Below are positions 15,648 to 24,634 of a stretch of 38,946 bases of DNA, one piece after another. The stretch is from Acidobacteriota bacterium (lineage in GTDB: Bacteria > Acidobacteriota > Terriglobia > Bryobacterales > Bryobacteraceae), in NCBI GenBank assembly GCA_016213725.1, contig JACQZS010000190.1, positions 1 to 38,946 on the forward strand. Direction: 5' to 3'. Under the pieces are notes generated by a model. The model saw only the letters and a list, made by a program, of their open reading frames with translations. It had not been told where the DNA came from and searched no databases. Both the position numbers and the translations under genes were made by a program. The stretch's first letter is position 1, and each line of letters begins with the position of its first letter.

Positions 15648-17786
15648 CTAGCGGAAGTTGGCGACGCGGAGGATGTCGGAGTTGGGGGAGTCCAGACGGA
15701 CGGTGAGGAGGGACTTCTCGTCGGGGGAGAGGGAAAAGGGGCCGATGCCGAGGGGGAGGATGGGTTCGGGGTAGTCGGCGATGAGGCGGGTGGCGCGGGT
15801 TTGGAAGTCGAGGTAGTAGAGAGACTGCAGGGCGGAGGATTTAGGGCGGGTGCCGAGGTAGTAGATGCCGTGCGGCGAGAGGGCCCAACAGGAAGTGCAA
15901 TAGGGGACGAGTCCTTCGAGGATGCGTTCCGACTTGCCGGTGGTGAGATCGAGACGGGTGAGAGTGGTGTCGGCGGGTTCGCGGACAAAGTAGAGCGCCT
16001 TGCCATCGAGGGCGATGCCGAGGGAGAGGGCTCGCGAGTTGGCGACGACTTCCGGCGAACCGGAGGGGAGCGGGTAACGGGTGATGGCGCCGAAGCCGGC
16101 GGCGTAGACGGAAAGGCCGTCGGGGGCGAAGACGGGATGGACGCCGCGGAAGCCGGCGTTGCGGACGGTCCAGGCGCGGCCGTCGTCGGTGGCGAGGAAG
16201 ACATCCTGGGAGATGGCATCGTTGCAGACGAGGGTGCGGCCGGAGGGGTGCCAGCGAGGGACGGAGGGCCGGATGGCGCCGCGGGTGACCTGGACGGGGT
16301 TAGCGCCGTCGGCGGCGGAGACCCAGATGTGCTCGGCGCCGGAGCGGTCTGAGCGGAAGGCGATGTGTGAGCCGTCGGGGGAGAACTGCGGGGAGGCGTC
16401 CTGGCCAGAGGAGGCGAGGACGCGGTGCCAGGAGGGGGGATTGGTGAAGTCGAGGCGCCAGACGTTGGGATCGTTGGGGACGACGGAGTAGACGAGCGTG
16501 GAGGTGCGGCGGGAGAAGGTGAACTGGATGGGGTATTCGGCGTAGACGGAGGTGGAGGAGGGCTTTTCGCCGGCGCGGATGCGCCAGAGGCGGAAGGCGC
16601 CGTCACGGGAAGAGGCGGCGAGGAGGGTGCCGGGAACGTCGGACCAAGCCTGGGCGGAGACCTGGCGGGAGTCGGTGGTGAGCTTGGTTGCGGAGCCGCC
16701 AGTGACGGGCATGGTGAAGAGTTCCTGGTAGCTGCGATGGAAGGCGCGGATGAAGGAGATGGTGCGGCCGTCGGGAGAGAAGCGGGGCGCGACATCGCCG
16801 ATGATCATCTCTTCGGGCTGGGAGAGGGGCGTTTTGCGTCCGGAGGCGAGATGAACGAGAAAGATGGAAAGGGGCTCGCTGAGCGAATTGGTGTCGTCGA
16901 TGGCGAGGGTGGCGCCATCGGGCGACCAATCGAGGTGCGAATAGGCGAGGCCGAAGCGAGTGGGGAGGATGGAGGTGACGATGCGTTCCGGGCCTCCGTT
17001 GAGGGGCAGGATGACGACTTCGGCGGTGGAAGATCCGAAACGGAGGCAGGCGATGGACTGGCCGTCGGGGGACCATGCGGGGCTGGACCAGGCGGCGTTC
17101 GAGACCGGGGTGAGGCGGCGGGGCGACGAATCAGAGAGGGGTTGAATCCAGATGCCGGGGGGCTGGGTGGCGTCCTGTTCCCAGACGAAGGCGACCATGG
17201 AGCCGTCGGGCGAGATGGCGGGTTGGGACTCCTGGCCACTCAGGCGAGTGATGGGGGAGAAGACGGCCTGAGACTCCGCTTGGGGTTTGCGGTAATAGAA
17301 GAGAAAAGCCGCGGCCAGGATGGCGATGGAGATGGAGAGAATGGCGGCGGAGACCCAGCGGGCGGAAGAGGCGGAGGAGGGATTGGGCGTGGGGTGGGGG
17401 CCGGCAACCGGCGGGGCGGAGTGGGGAGATTCGGCGGGGTGGATGGCATCGGCCGCGGTGTAGGATTCGACGTTAACGGGTCCGATGAGACGGTATCCAC
17501 GGCCGGGGAAGGTCTCAATGAAAGCGGGGTCACCCTTTTCGGCATTGAGGGCGCGGCGGATGACGGCGATGTTTTGAGTGAGGTTCGCTTCGTCCACAAT
17601 CCGGTCCTGCCAGACGAATTGGATGATCTCTTCCTTGGTTACCACCTGCGGCGAACGTTCGGCGAGAATCAGTAACGTTTCAACGGCCTTGCGGTTGAGA
17701 CGAACGGGATCACCGTCTCTGAGCACTACGAGAGCAACCGCGTCGAGACGGAAGGGACCGAAGTGGAGCAGTTGCCGTTTTTCCAA
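15648..17786 (-). CDS. CadC-like winged-helix regulator fused to PD40 propeller
   Basis: A 712-residue membrane-bound regulator. Residues 1-104 form an OmpR/PhoB-type winged helix (FGPFRLDAVALVVLRDGDPVRL ... ETFPGRGYRLIGPV). A proline-rich linker leads to one membrane helix at about 144-165. The remaining 540 residues are TolB-like PD40 propeller repeats (for example QPAISPDGSMVAFVWEQD and PRFSPDGRTISFIRAF), predicted periplasmic. This ToxR/CadC-like layout would let an outside signal act directly on DNA without a kinase. The start is TTG at 17786; a TAAAAT -10-like hexamer lies at 17806-17801. It is divergent from the GH106 gene, which is a plausible target. Confidence 0.88.
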   Translation of the reverse strand: MEKRQLLHFGPFRLDAVALVVLRDGDPVRLNRKAVETLLILAERSPQVVTKEEIIQFVWQDRIVDEANLTQNIAVIRRALNAEKGDPAFIETFPGRGYRLIGPVNVESYTAADAIHPAESPHSAPPVAGPHPTPNPSSASSARWVSAAILSISIAILAAAFLFYYRKPQAESQAVFSPITRLSGQESQPAISPDGSMVAFVWEQDATQPPGIWIQPLSDSSPRRLTPVSNAAWSSPAWSPDGQSIACLRFGSSTAEVVILPLNGGPERIVTSILPTRFGLAYSHLDWSPDGATLAIDDTNSLSEPLSIFLVHLASGRKTPLSQPEEMIIGDVAPRFSPDGRTISFIRAFHRSYQELFTMPVTGGSATKLTTDSRQVSAQAWSDVPGTLLAASSRDGAFRLWRIRAGEKPSSTSVYAEYPIQFTFSRRTSTLVYSVVPNDPNVWRLDFTNPPSWHRVLASSGQDASPQFSPDGSHIAFRSDRSGAEHIWVSAADGANPVQVTRGAIRPSVPRWHPSGRTLVCNDAISQDVFLATDDGRAWTVRNAGFRGVHPVFAPDGLSVYAAGFGAITRYPLPSGSPEVVANSRALSLGIALDGKALYFVREPADTTLTRLDLTTGKSERILEGLVPYCTSCWALSPHGIYYLGTRPKSSALQSLYYLDFQTRATRLIADYPEPILPLGIGPFSLSPDEKSLLTVRLDSPNSDILRVANFR

Positions 17787-17898
17787 TGCGTTACAACCCT
17801 ATTTTAGGATCTTCTTAGAAACTTATCAGGGCGGGTTTCTTGAAGTGAGAGGAGAACTAAGGCAATTCTAAGCTGGTTCCAGTTTAACGCAACGTTCA

Positions 17899-17918
17899 AG
17901 TTCGCTCAGCTGCGAACT
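17899..17918. promoter_or_regulatory. Inverted repeat in the regulator/GH106 divergent region
   Basis: AGTTCGC (17899-17905) and GCGAACT (17912-17918) form a perfect 7-base dyad around TCAGCT. It lies in the 279-base gap between the winged-helix regulator and the GH106 gene, so it is a candidate operator for either promoter. The rest of this gap is G-rich on the plus strand and shows nothing else clear. Confidence 0.5.
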
Positions 17919-18065
17919 GACATATCTATTAAGGGAAAAGATGATTCTCGGCAGACTCGGGGCGGCGGCAACGGCGAGGAAGGTGGGTGGGGGCGGGGTG
18001 CGTGCGGGGATTGACGGGGGCGCGGCGGGAGGCGCAGAAAGCAAGGGGAAGACGGGGGAGGGGAT

Positions 18066-20615
18066 ATGAACTCGAGTCGAATCGTGATGGTGGCGCTGGC
18101 GGGGATGATGAGCGCGGGGGGGGCGAGCGTCGGGGAGTTGAAGAGAGGGTTTGAGCGGCCGGGCGCGGAAGCCCGGATCATGATGCGGTGGTGGTGGTTT
18201 GGGCCGGCGGTGGAGAAGAGCGAGATCGAGCGGGAGTTGCGGGCGATGAAGGCCGGGGGCCTGGGCGGGGTGGAGATCCAGCCGGTTTACCCATTGTCTT
18301 TGGACGATGAGGCAAAGGGGATTCGGAACCTGAAGTATTTGTCTCCGGAGTTCATGGAGGCGTTGCGGTTTGCGGGCGAGAAGGGCCGGGAGTTGGGACT
18401 GAGGGTGGATGTGACGCTGGGGAGCGGATGGCCGTTTGGCGGGCCGGCGATCGACCGGGGGCTGGCGGCGCCGAGGCTGCGGGTGGAGGCGCTGAGCGCA
18501 GCGCCGCGATTGAGAAACGGAGAGCGGGTATTGGGAGAGTATCCGCAAGCGGGCGTGCGATTTATCGAAGGAAGGACGGGGCAGATGGTGAAGCGCGCCT
18601 CATACGGCGCGGAGGGATATGTTCTGGATCACTACAGCCGGGCGGCGTTGGACGCTCACCTGGCGGCGGTGGGTGAACCGTTACTGAAGGGCTTTGGGCC
18701 GCAACCTCCGTACGCGATTTTCTGCGACAGCCTGGAGGTGTTTGGCTCGGACTGGACGGGCGACCTACCGGCGGAGTTCCAGAAGCGGAGGGGCTACGAC
18801 CTGATGCCGCTGCTGGCGTCGTTGACGGGCGAATATGACGAAGCCAAGGGGGCGGTGCGGAACGACTGGGCGCAGACGCTGACGGAGCTGTGCGAGGAGA
18901 GGTTTCTGAAACCGCTGCAGGAGTGGGCGGGCCGCCACGGCACGAAGCTGCGGGCGCAGACGTATGGGACGCCGCCGGTGACGTTGTCGAGCCAGCGGTA
19001 TGTGGATTTGGCGGACGGGGAGCAGACGCAATGGCGGAGGTTGTCGTCGTCGCGCTGGGCGGCGTCGGCGAATCATCTATTGGGCCGGCAGGTGACGAGC
19101 TCGGAGACGTGGACGTGGCTGCATTCGCCGACGTTCGCGGCGACGCCGCTGGACGTGAAGGCGGAGGCGGACATCCACTTCGTGCAGGGGGTGAATCAGT
19201 TGATCGGGCACGGCTGGCCGTACTCGCCGAAGGCGGCGGGGCAGCCGGGCTGGGGCTTTTATGCGGCCGGGGTGTTCAACGACAGCAATCCGTGGTGGAA
19301 TGCGATGCCGGAGCTGGCGCTGTATCTGCAGCGAGTGAGCTGGCTGATGAGGCAGGGGCAGGCGGTGAGCGACGTGGCGCTGTTTCTGCCGGTGGCGGAT
19401 ACGCGGGCGCGGTTCACGGCCGGAACGGGACGAGTCTCGGTGGACCGGCACGTGGATGAGGCAATGGGCAGGAAGGTGATTCCGGCGCTGCTCGAGGCCG
19501 GGTACAACTTCGACGCGGTGGACGATGGGCTGTTGAACGAGGCGCTGGCGCGCGGCGCGTACAGAGTGGTGGTGCTGCCGCGGGTGGAGCGGATCTCCGT
19601 AGAGAGCTACCGCAAGCTGGAGCGGTATGCGAACGCCGGCGGGCTGGTGGTGGCGCTGGGCGCGAAGCCGCGGCTGGCGCCGGGACGGGCGGGAGCGGAG
19701 GCGGGATCGAAGGAGATCGCAGAGATCTCGCAGAGGATGTTTGCAGGCGGGCGGGGTGTTTTTGTGGTGGATGAGGCGGAGTTGATCCAGGCGCTGAACG
19801 CACGGGTTGGCGCGGACATGAAGTGGGCTCCGGCGAACGAGGCGCTGGCCTATGCGCACCGCAGCGCGGGCGGAGCGGAGATCTACTTCGTGGCGAACAC
19901 GGGCAACGTTCCGTATGAAGGGAAGCTGGAGTTTCGAGCGAGCGGCAGGACGGCCGAGGCGTGGGACGCGCTGAGCGGGCGGCGAGGCGGATTCAGCGGG
20001 CGGGTGTCGCTACCTGCATATGGCTCAGTGGTGATCGTGATGGGAGAGGGCGCGGACGCGGCGGTGGAGACGGAGCGTCCGAGCGGGCGGGCGCTGGACT
20101 TGAGCGCGGATTGGGAGGTGAGCTTTGAGGGATTGGAGAAGAGGTCGAAGCTGAGCGCGGGGCAGTCGTGGACGGAGGACGAAGCGACGCGGTTTTTCTC
20201 CGGAGTGGCGGTGTACGAGAAAGAGGTTCAGGTGGGGCGGGAATTCCTGCATGCGCGGCTGGAGTTCGGAGAGGGCAAGGCGATGGCGGTGGGACCGGCG
20301 CGCCAGGCGGGCATGAGGGCCTGGCTGGAGGGTCCGGTGCGCGACGCGGCGGTGGTTTTCGTGAATGGAAGGCGGGCCGGGGCGGTGTTTGCGCCGCCGT
20401 ACCGGCTGGACCTGACGGGATTCCTGCAAGAGGGCAAGAACAGCCTGAGGATCGAGGTGGCGAACACGTCGCTGAATCTGATGGCGAAGAAGGGCGAGCC
20501 GGACTATCGCGACGTGACCGCGAAGTACGGGGACCGCTTCCAGATGCAAGACATGAAAAAGATGACGCCAGAGCCGTCGGGATTGCTGGAGAAAGTGAGA
20601 CTGGTGGCCCGGTGA
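18066..20615 (+). CDS. GH106-type alpha-L-rhamnosidase-like glycoside hydrolase
   Basis: An 849-residue exported enzyme (signal near residues 1-22). GH106 features include MRWWWFGPAVEKSEIERELRAMKAGGLGGVEIQP near the N-terminus, TLGSGWPFGGP near 137, the FCDSLEVFGSDWT barrel segment, and SSETWTWLHSPTFAATPLDVKAEADIHFVQGVNQLIGHGWPYSP, followed by C-terminal beta domains. GH106 enzymes release alpha-L-rhamnose, for instance from pectic rhamnogalacturonan. G-rich sequence (GGGGGAGGGG) just before the ATG acts as ribosome-binding site. The TonB-dependent receptor downstream suggests joint glycan use. Exact linkage specificity is not predictable. Confidence 0.82.
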   Translation: MNSSRIVMVALAGMMSAGGASVGELKRGFERPGAEARIMMRWWWFGPAVEKSEIERELRAMKAGGLGGVEIQPVYPLSLDDEAKGIRNLKYLSPEFMEALRFAGEKGRELGLRVDVTLGSGWPFGGPAIDRGLAAPRLRVEALSAAPRLRNGERVLGEYPQAGVRFIEGRTGQMVKRASYGAEGYVLDHYSRAALDAHLAAVGEPLLKGFGPQPPYAIFCDSLEVFGSDWTGDLPAEFQKRRGYDLMPLLASLTGEYDEAKGAVRNDWAQTLTELCEERFLKPLQEWAGRHGTKLRAQTYGTPPVTLSSQRYVDLADGEQTQWRRLSSSRWAASANHLLGRQVTSSETWTWLHSPTFAATPLDVKAEADIHFVQGVNQLIGHGWPYSPKAAGQPGWGFYAAGVFNDSNPWWNAMPELALYLQRVSWLMRQGQAVSDVALFLPVADTRARFTAGTGRVSVDRHVDEAMGRKVIPALLEAGYNFDAVDDGLLNEALARGAYRVVVLPRVERISVESYRKLERYANAGGLVVALGAKPRLAPGRAGAEAGSKEIAEISQRMFAGGRGVFVVDEAELIQALNARVGADMKWAPANEALAYAHRSAGGAEIYFVANTGNVPYEGKLEFRASGRTAEAWDALSGRRGGFSGRVSLPAYGSVVIVMGEGADAAVETERPSGRALDLSADWEVSFEGLEKRSKLSAGQSWTEDEATRFFSGVAVYEKEVQVGREFLHARLEFGEGKAMAVGPARQAGMRAWLEGPVRDAAVVFVNGRRAGAVFAPPYRLDLTGFLQEGKNSLRIEVANTSLNLMAKKGEPDYRDVTAKYGDRFQMQDMKKMTPEPSGLLEKVRLVAR

Positions 20616-20950
20616 GCGAAGCGATCGAGAGGTGTGCGGAGTGGGCCGGCCGGCTTGGGAAGCCGGTGGCGCAGTCCGTGTGGGGTAGCGGCCGGAGCGA
20701 GAATACGCAGTTTTGTGGTTTTGTTCCAAAGCAGCCCGGCATGCCATGCGGGCGGCAGAGCACCCTAACAGGGGTGCAGTCAGCTTCAGGGTTGCGGCGG
20801 AAGTCCGGGGGAGACTCCGGAGGACGCCGCGGTCAACATCAGCCGGAGCCACCGCGATACGGGGTGAAGCGGGGCTGTGGCAAAGCAGCCAGCCGAAGAC
20901 TGGGGACAGCCGGAGGCAAGGCAGAAGTCAAGGGAAAGAGAGGTTAGTCA
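20616..20950 (+). ncRNA. Structured 5' leader of the TonB-dependent receptor (candidate cis-regulatory RNA)
   Basis: This 335-base gap has no convincing gene but several strong hairpins. CCGGCTT/AAGCCGG is at 20650-20666. GCACCC/GGGTGC is at 20760-20777. A nested hairpin at 20791-20837 has stem GCGGCG/CGCCGC (20794-20799 with 20825-20830) capped by CCGGGG-GAGA-CTCCGG (20805-20820), a GNRA-type tetraloop. GGCTG (20873-20877) can pair with CAGCC at 20886-20890 or, as GGCTGT, with ACAGCC at 20906-20911. CAGCCGGAG occurs twice (20840-20848, 20907-20915). The ribosome-binding site GAGAGG is at 20938-20943. I could not assign it to a known riboswitch family. Confidence 0.5.
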
Positions 20951-23900
20951 ATGAACTCGCGAATGACAGCGATAATCGCGGTTCTCGTATTGCTGGCGGG
21001 CGTACCCATGTGGGCGCAGGACGCCAGGGGAACCATTTCAGGAAGAGTGACGGACCCGAGCGGCGCGATACTGGCGGGCGCTCAGGTGGTGGTCACGAAC
21101 ATCGCCATGGGCACGAAGACGTCCCTGGCGACCAACAACGAAGGCCGGTATCTGGCGCCAGTGCTTCCGCCGGGCATGTACCAGGTGGAAGTGACGGCGA
21201 CGGGCTTCAAGAAAGCGGTGAGGAGCGACGTAGAACTGCGGATCGGCGATCGTCTGGACGTCAGCATGACGATGGAGATCGGCGCGCAGGAGCAATCAGT
21301 GACGGTGACGGGCGAGCTGCCGCTGTTGAATTCGGAGACGGCATCGATCGGCACGGTGGTGGACTCGCAGAGAGTGGCGAACCTGCCTTTGTCGTACGGC
21401 AATCCGTTCCTGCTGATCGGCCTGACGGCGGGCGTGACGTTCAACGGCAGCGTGCGGCTGGACCGGCCGTTCGAGCCGACGCACATCGTGAACTACTCGA
21501 TGGGCGGCACGCGGGGCAACCTGAACGACATCACGATCGACGGCGCGCCGACGACGGCGACGGCGAACGCGAACGAAGTGACGGCGTCGTATGTGCCACC
21601 GACGGACATCGTGCAGGAGTTCAAGGTACAGACGGCGACGTTCGACGCGCAGTTCGGCCAGACGCAGGGCGGCGTGACGAGCATCAGCATCAAGAGCGGC
21701 ACGAACCAGTTCCATGGAAGCGCGGGTTATTCGTTCACAAGGCAGTCGATGTGGGCGAACGACTTCTTCAACAACAAGAAGGGCCTTGCGGTTCCGAATT
21801 TTTCATTCGACCGGTGGGGCGGCTCGATCAGCGGTCCGGTGACGATTCCGAAAGTCTACGACGGCAAGAACAAGACGTTCTTCCTGTGGGGCTATGAAGG
21901 GATCAAGGACTCGCGGCCGCGGCACGACGACACGACGAACACGGTGCCGACGCCGGCGATGATGAACGGCGACTTTTCGGCGCTGACGGCGGCGGGCGGA
22001 TCGGCGTACACGATCTACGACCCGGCGACGAGAATTCAGCTGGCGAACGGCCGGTTCCAGCAGACGGCGTTTCCGGGCAACAAGATTCCGACGGCTCGAT
22101 TCGACAAAGTGGGCACGTCGATTCTGAAGTACTATCCGGCGACTCCGAAGTCGACGGGCGATGCCTTCGGCATTGGCAACTACACCGACGCATCACTGGC
22201 GGAAAAGGCCGACTATTACAACAACACGGTGCGCGTGGACCAGAACATCGGCGACAGGCAGCGCCTGTTCGTGCGCTATAGCCAGTACCGCCGGGACAGC
22301 CTCTACAACGACTACTTCGGGAACGCGATGACGGGCATCCAGTTCCTGTTCGACTCAAAGACGGGCATGATCGACCACGTGATCACGCTATCGCCGACGA
22401 TGGTGCTGAACTCGCGATACAGCTACAACCGCTTCATTCGCGGCTCTGACGGCAGCCCGGCGGGGATGGGTTTCGACATCACGCAATTGGGGTTCTCGCA
22501 GCAGTATGCCAGCCAGGTTCCGCCGGACATTGCGCGCTTCCCGCGCATCAACCTGACGGGCTATATCAGCAACGGGTTTACGGGCGAACTGCGCCCGGTG
22601 AACAACCACACGGCGTCGACGACGTTGACGAAGGCGCTAGGCAAGCACTCGATCAAGGCCGGCATGGAGTTCCGCATCTACCAGGAAGCGGACAAGTTCT
22701 TCAGCAACGCGCAGACGGGCCAGTACACGTTTGACGCGACCTGGACGCGCGGTCCGCTGGACAACTCGGCGACGGCGCCGGGCAGCATTGGACAGTCGGT
22801 GGCATCGCTGTTGCTGGGCCTGCCTGGATCGGGCAGCATCGCGCGATCGGCCGATTACATCGAGCAGTCGAACTCGTGGGGCTTCTTCATTCAGGACGAT
22901 TTCAAGATCACTAATCGCCTGACGCTGAACCTCGGCATCCGGTATGAATTGGAGACGCCGCTGCACGAGCGGTATAACAAGTCCACGCTGTCGTTCGATC
23001 CGGCCTACAAGCAGGACATCAGCGACACGGCGCTGGTGAATTACGCGAAGATCTACCCGAACATCAGCGGCGGATTCCCGGAACTGCCGGTGAGCGCGTT
23101 TTCGAGCAACGGCGGCATGACGTTCGCCGGGGTGAACGGCAATCCGACGGGGTTGTACAACACGCCGAAGAACGTGTTCCTGCCGCGTATCGGCCTGGCA
23201 TACCAGGTAGGCCAGCACACGGTACTGCGCTCGGGCTTCGGCATGTTCGCGGGCTTCCTGGGCGAGCGGCGCGGCGACGTGCAGCAGAACGGCTGGAACC
23301 AGAACACCACGATGGTGCTGACGCGGGACAACGGCTTGAACTGGCTGACGACGCTGGCGAATCCGTATCCGAGCGGCGTCACTGAGCCGAAGGGCAACAG
23401 CGACGGCTACAAGACGTTTCTGGGCCAGGGCTTCACGTTCTTCAACCAGAATCCGAACATCCCGATGACCATGCGCTGGGAGTTCGGCCTGCAGCAGGAG
23501 TTCAAGGGCTATGCGTTGGACGTGAACTACATTGGCAGCAAGACCAGTCACACCGAAGTGACCCGGAACATCAACGCGCTGCCGCGGCAGTACTGGAGCA
23601 CAAAAACGCTGCGCGACGATGCTAACAACAACTATCTGAGCGCGGCGATTTCGAATCCGTACTACCAGTTGGTGCCGGGCAACACGCAGGGCACCTACAC
23701 GAGCGCGACGACGACGCGGCAGGCGCTGCTGGCGCCGTACCGGGTGTTCGGCTCGAACGCGATCAACTCGACGGAGAACTCGGGCTTCTCGTGGTACCAC
23801 GGCCTGCAGATGAGCGTGAACAAGCGCTTCGCCAAGGGCTTCACGGTGATGGGCAGCTACACGTTCTCGAAGTGGATGCAGGCGGTGAATCTGCTGAACG

Positions 23901-24499
23901 CGGTGGACAAGGCTCCGATCCACGAGATTTCGGACGCCGACGCGCCGCACCGGATCAACTTCAGCTCGATCTACGAACTGCCGTTCGGAGACGGGAAGAA
24001 GTTCCTGGCGGACCAGAACCGGTTCGTCAAGAGCCTGGTGGGCGGCTGGCAGGTGTCCGGCATCTGGACGCTGCAGAGCGGCTTCCCGCTGGCGTGGGGC
24101 AACGCGATCTTCTACGGCGATCCCTCGTCGATCCTGCGGCCGCTTGACCAGCGCACGCCGGAGCAATGGTTCAACATCGCGGGCTTCGAGCAGGCGAGCA
24201 ACAAGCAACTGCTGGGCAACCAGCTGCGCTGGTGGCCGTTCCGGTTCTCCACGCTGCGCCGGCAGCGGATGAACAACGTGGACCTGGCCGTGATCAAGAA
24301 CACGCGGATCACGGAAGGCACGCGGGTTGAGTTCCGCGCGGAAGCGCTGAACGCAATGAATCACCCGTACTTCCCGTCGCCGAACATGACGGTGACCACG
24401 GCGCAGAGCGCGGCAGACACCGGGTTCGGCCAGATCAACGCATCGACGATGGACAACTACGCACGCAGGATCCAGCTGAGCCTGCGATTCCTGTTCTAA
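20951..24499 (+). CDS. TonB-dependent receptor with carboxypeptidase-regulatory-like domain (Oar-like)
   Basis: A 1182-residue outer-membrane protein. The signal peptide covers about residues 1-22 (cleavage near PMWA-QDARG). A regulatory-like beta-sandwich follows (about 26-105: GTISGRVTDPSGAILAGAQVVVTN, NNEGRYLAPVLPPGMYQVEV). The plug domain covers about 115-240 and a large beta-barrel reaches the C-terminus, ending in the aromatic IQLSLRFLF typical of barrel assembly. Such receptors import glycans or other large ligands, or form part of the surface. The ATG has GAGAGG seven bases upstream. It follows a GH106 gene and a structured leader and ends at a strong terminator. The ligand is unknown. 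Confidence 0.93.
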   Translation: MNSRMTAIIAVLVLLAGVPMWAQDARGTISGRVTDPSGAILAGAQVVVTNIAMGTKTSLATNNEGRYLAPVLPPGMYQVEVTATGFKKAVRSDVELRIGDRLDVSMTMEIGAQEQSVTVTGELPLLNSETASIGTVVDSQRVANLPLSYGNPFLLIGLTAGVTFNGSVRLDRPFEPTHIVNYSMGGTRGNLNDITIDGAPTTATANANEVTASYVPPTDIVQEFKVQTATFDAQFGQTQGGVTSISIKSGTNQFHGSAGYSFTRQSMWANDFFNNKKGLAVPNFSFDRWGGSISGPVTIPKVYDGKNKTFFLWGYEGIKDSRPRHDDTTNTVPTPAMMNGDFSALTAAGGSAYTIYDPATRIQLANGRFQQTAFPGNKIPTARFDKVGTSILKYYPATPKSTGDAFGIGNYTDASLAEKADYYNNTVRVDQNIGDRQRLFVRYSQYRRDSLYNDYFGNAMTGIQFLFDSKTGMIDHVITLSPTMVLNSRYSYNRFIRGSDGSPAGMGFDITQLGFSQQYASQVPPDIARFPRINLTGYISNGFTGELRPVNNHTASTTLTKALGKHSIKAGMEFRIYQEADKFFSNAQTGQYTFDATWTRGPLDNSATAPGSIGQSVASLLLGLPGSGSIARSADYIEQSNSWGFFIQDDFKITNRLTLNLGIRYELETPLHERYNKSTLSFDPAYKQDISDTALVNYAKIYPNISGGFPELPVSAFSSNGGMTFAGVNGNPTGLYNTPKNVFLPRIGLAYQVGQHTVLRSGFGMFAGFLGERRGDVQQNGWNQNTTMVLTRDNGLNWLTTLANPYPSGVTEPKGNSDGYKTFLGQGFTFFNQNPNIPMTMRWEFGLQQEFKGYALDVNYIGSKTSHTEVTRNINALPRQYWSTKTLRDDANNNYLSAAISNPYYQLVPGNTQGTYTSATTTRQALLAPYRVFGSNAINSTENSGFSWYHGLQMSVNKRFAKGFTVMGSYTFSKWMQAVNLLNAVDKAPIHEISDADAPHRINFSSIYELPFGDGKKFLADQNRFVKSLVGGWQVSGIWTLQSGFPLAWGNAIFYGDPSSILRPLDQRTPEQWFNIAGFEQASNKQLLGNQLRWWPFRFSTLRRQRMNNVDLAVIKNTRITEGTRVEFRAEALNAMNHPYFPSPNMTVTTAQSAADTGFGQINASTMDNYARRIQLSLRFLF

Positions 24500-24548
24500 G
24501 AGTCCGCAGTTCCGACCGGCCCCAACGGACCGGCCGGCATTGAGCAAA

Positions 24549-24588
24549 GGCCGGCCCGCCTCGGTAGAGCGGCGAGCCGGCCCTTTTT
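24549..24588 (+). terminator. Intrinsic terminator of the TonB-dependent receptor gene
   Basis: GGCCGGC (24549-24555) pairs with GCCGGCC (24576-24582), with extra GCC/GGC pairing inside, and is followed by TTTTT (24584-24588). Confidence 0.88.
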
Positions 24589-24634
24589 GCGATTTGGTTT
24601 CGAAAACAGAGGCAATCTCAGTATTCTGGATGCA

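Noticed and set aside
20830..20930. Possible cobalamin riboswitch (GCCGAAGAC resembles part of a B12 box)
   Set aside because: The full B12 box is absent and the spacing between the hairpins and this segment is far too short for that fold.
22637..24547. A 636-codon minus-strand frame inside the TonB-dependent receptor gene
   Set aside because: Low-complexity antisense sequence over a gene with intact domain structure.
24587..24634. Upstream TTG start for the FAD oxidoreductase
   Set aside because: It begins inside the T-run of the receptor terminator; the GTG at 24635 yields a sensible Tat-like signal.
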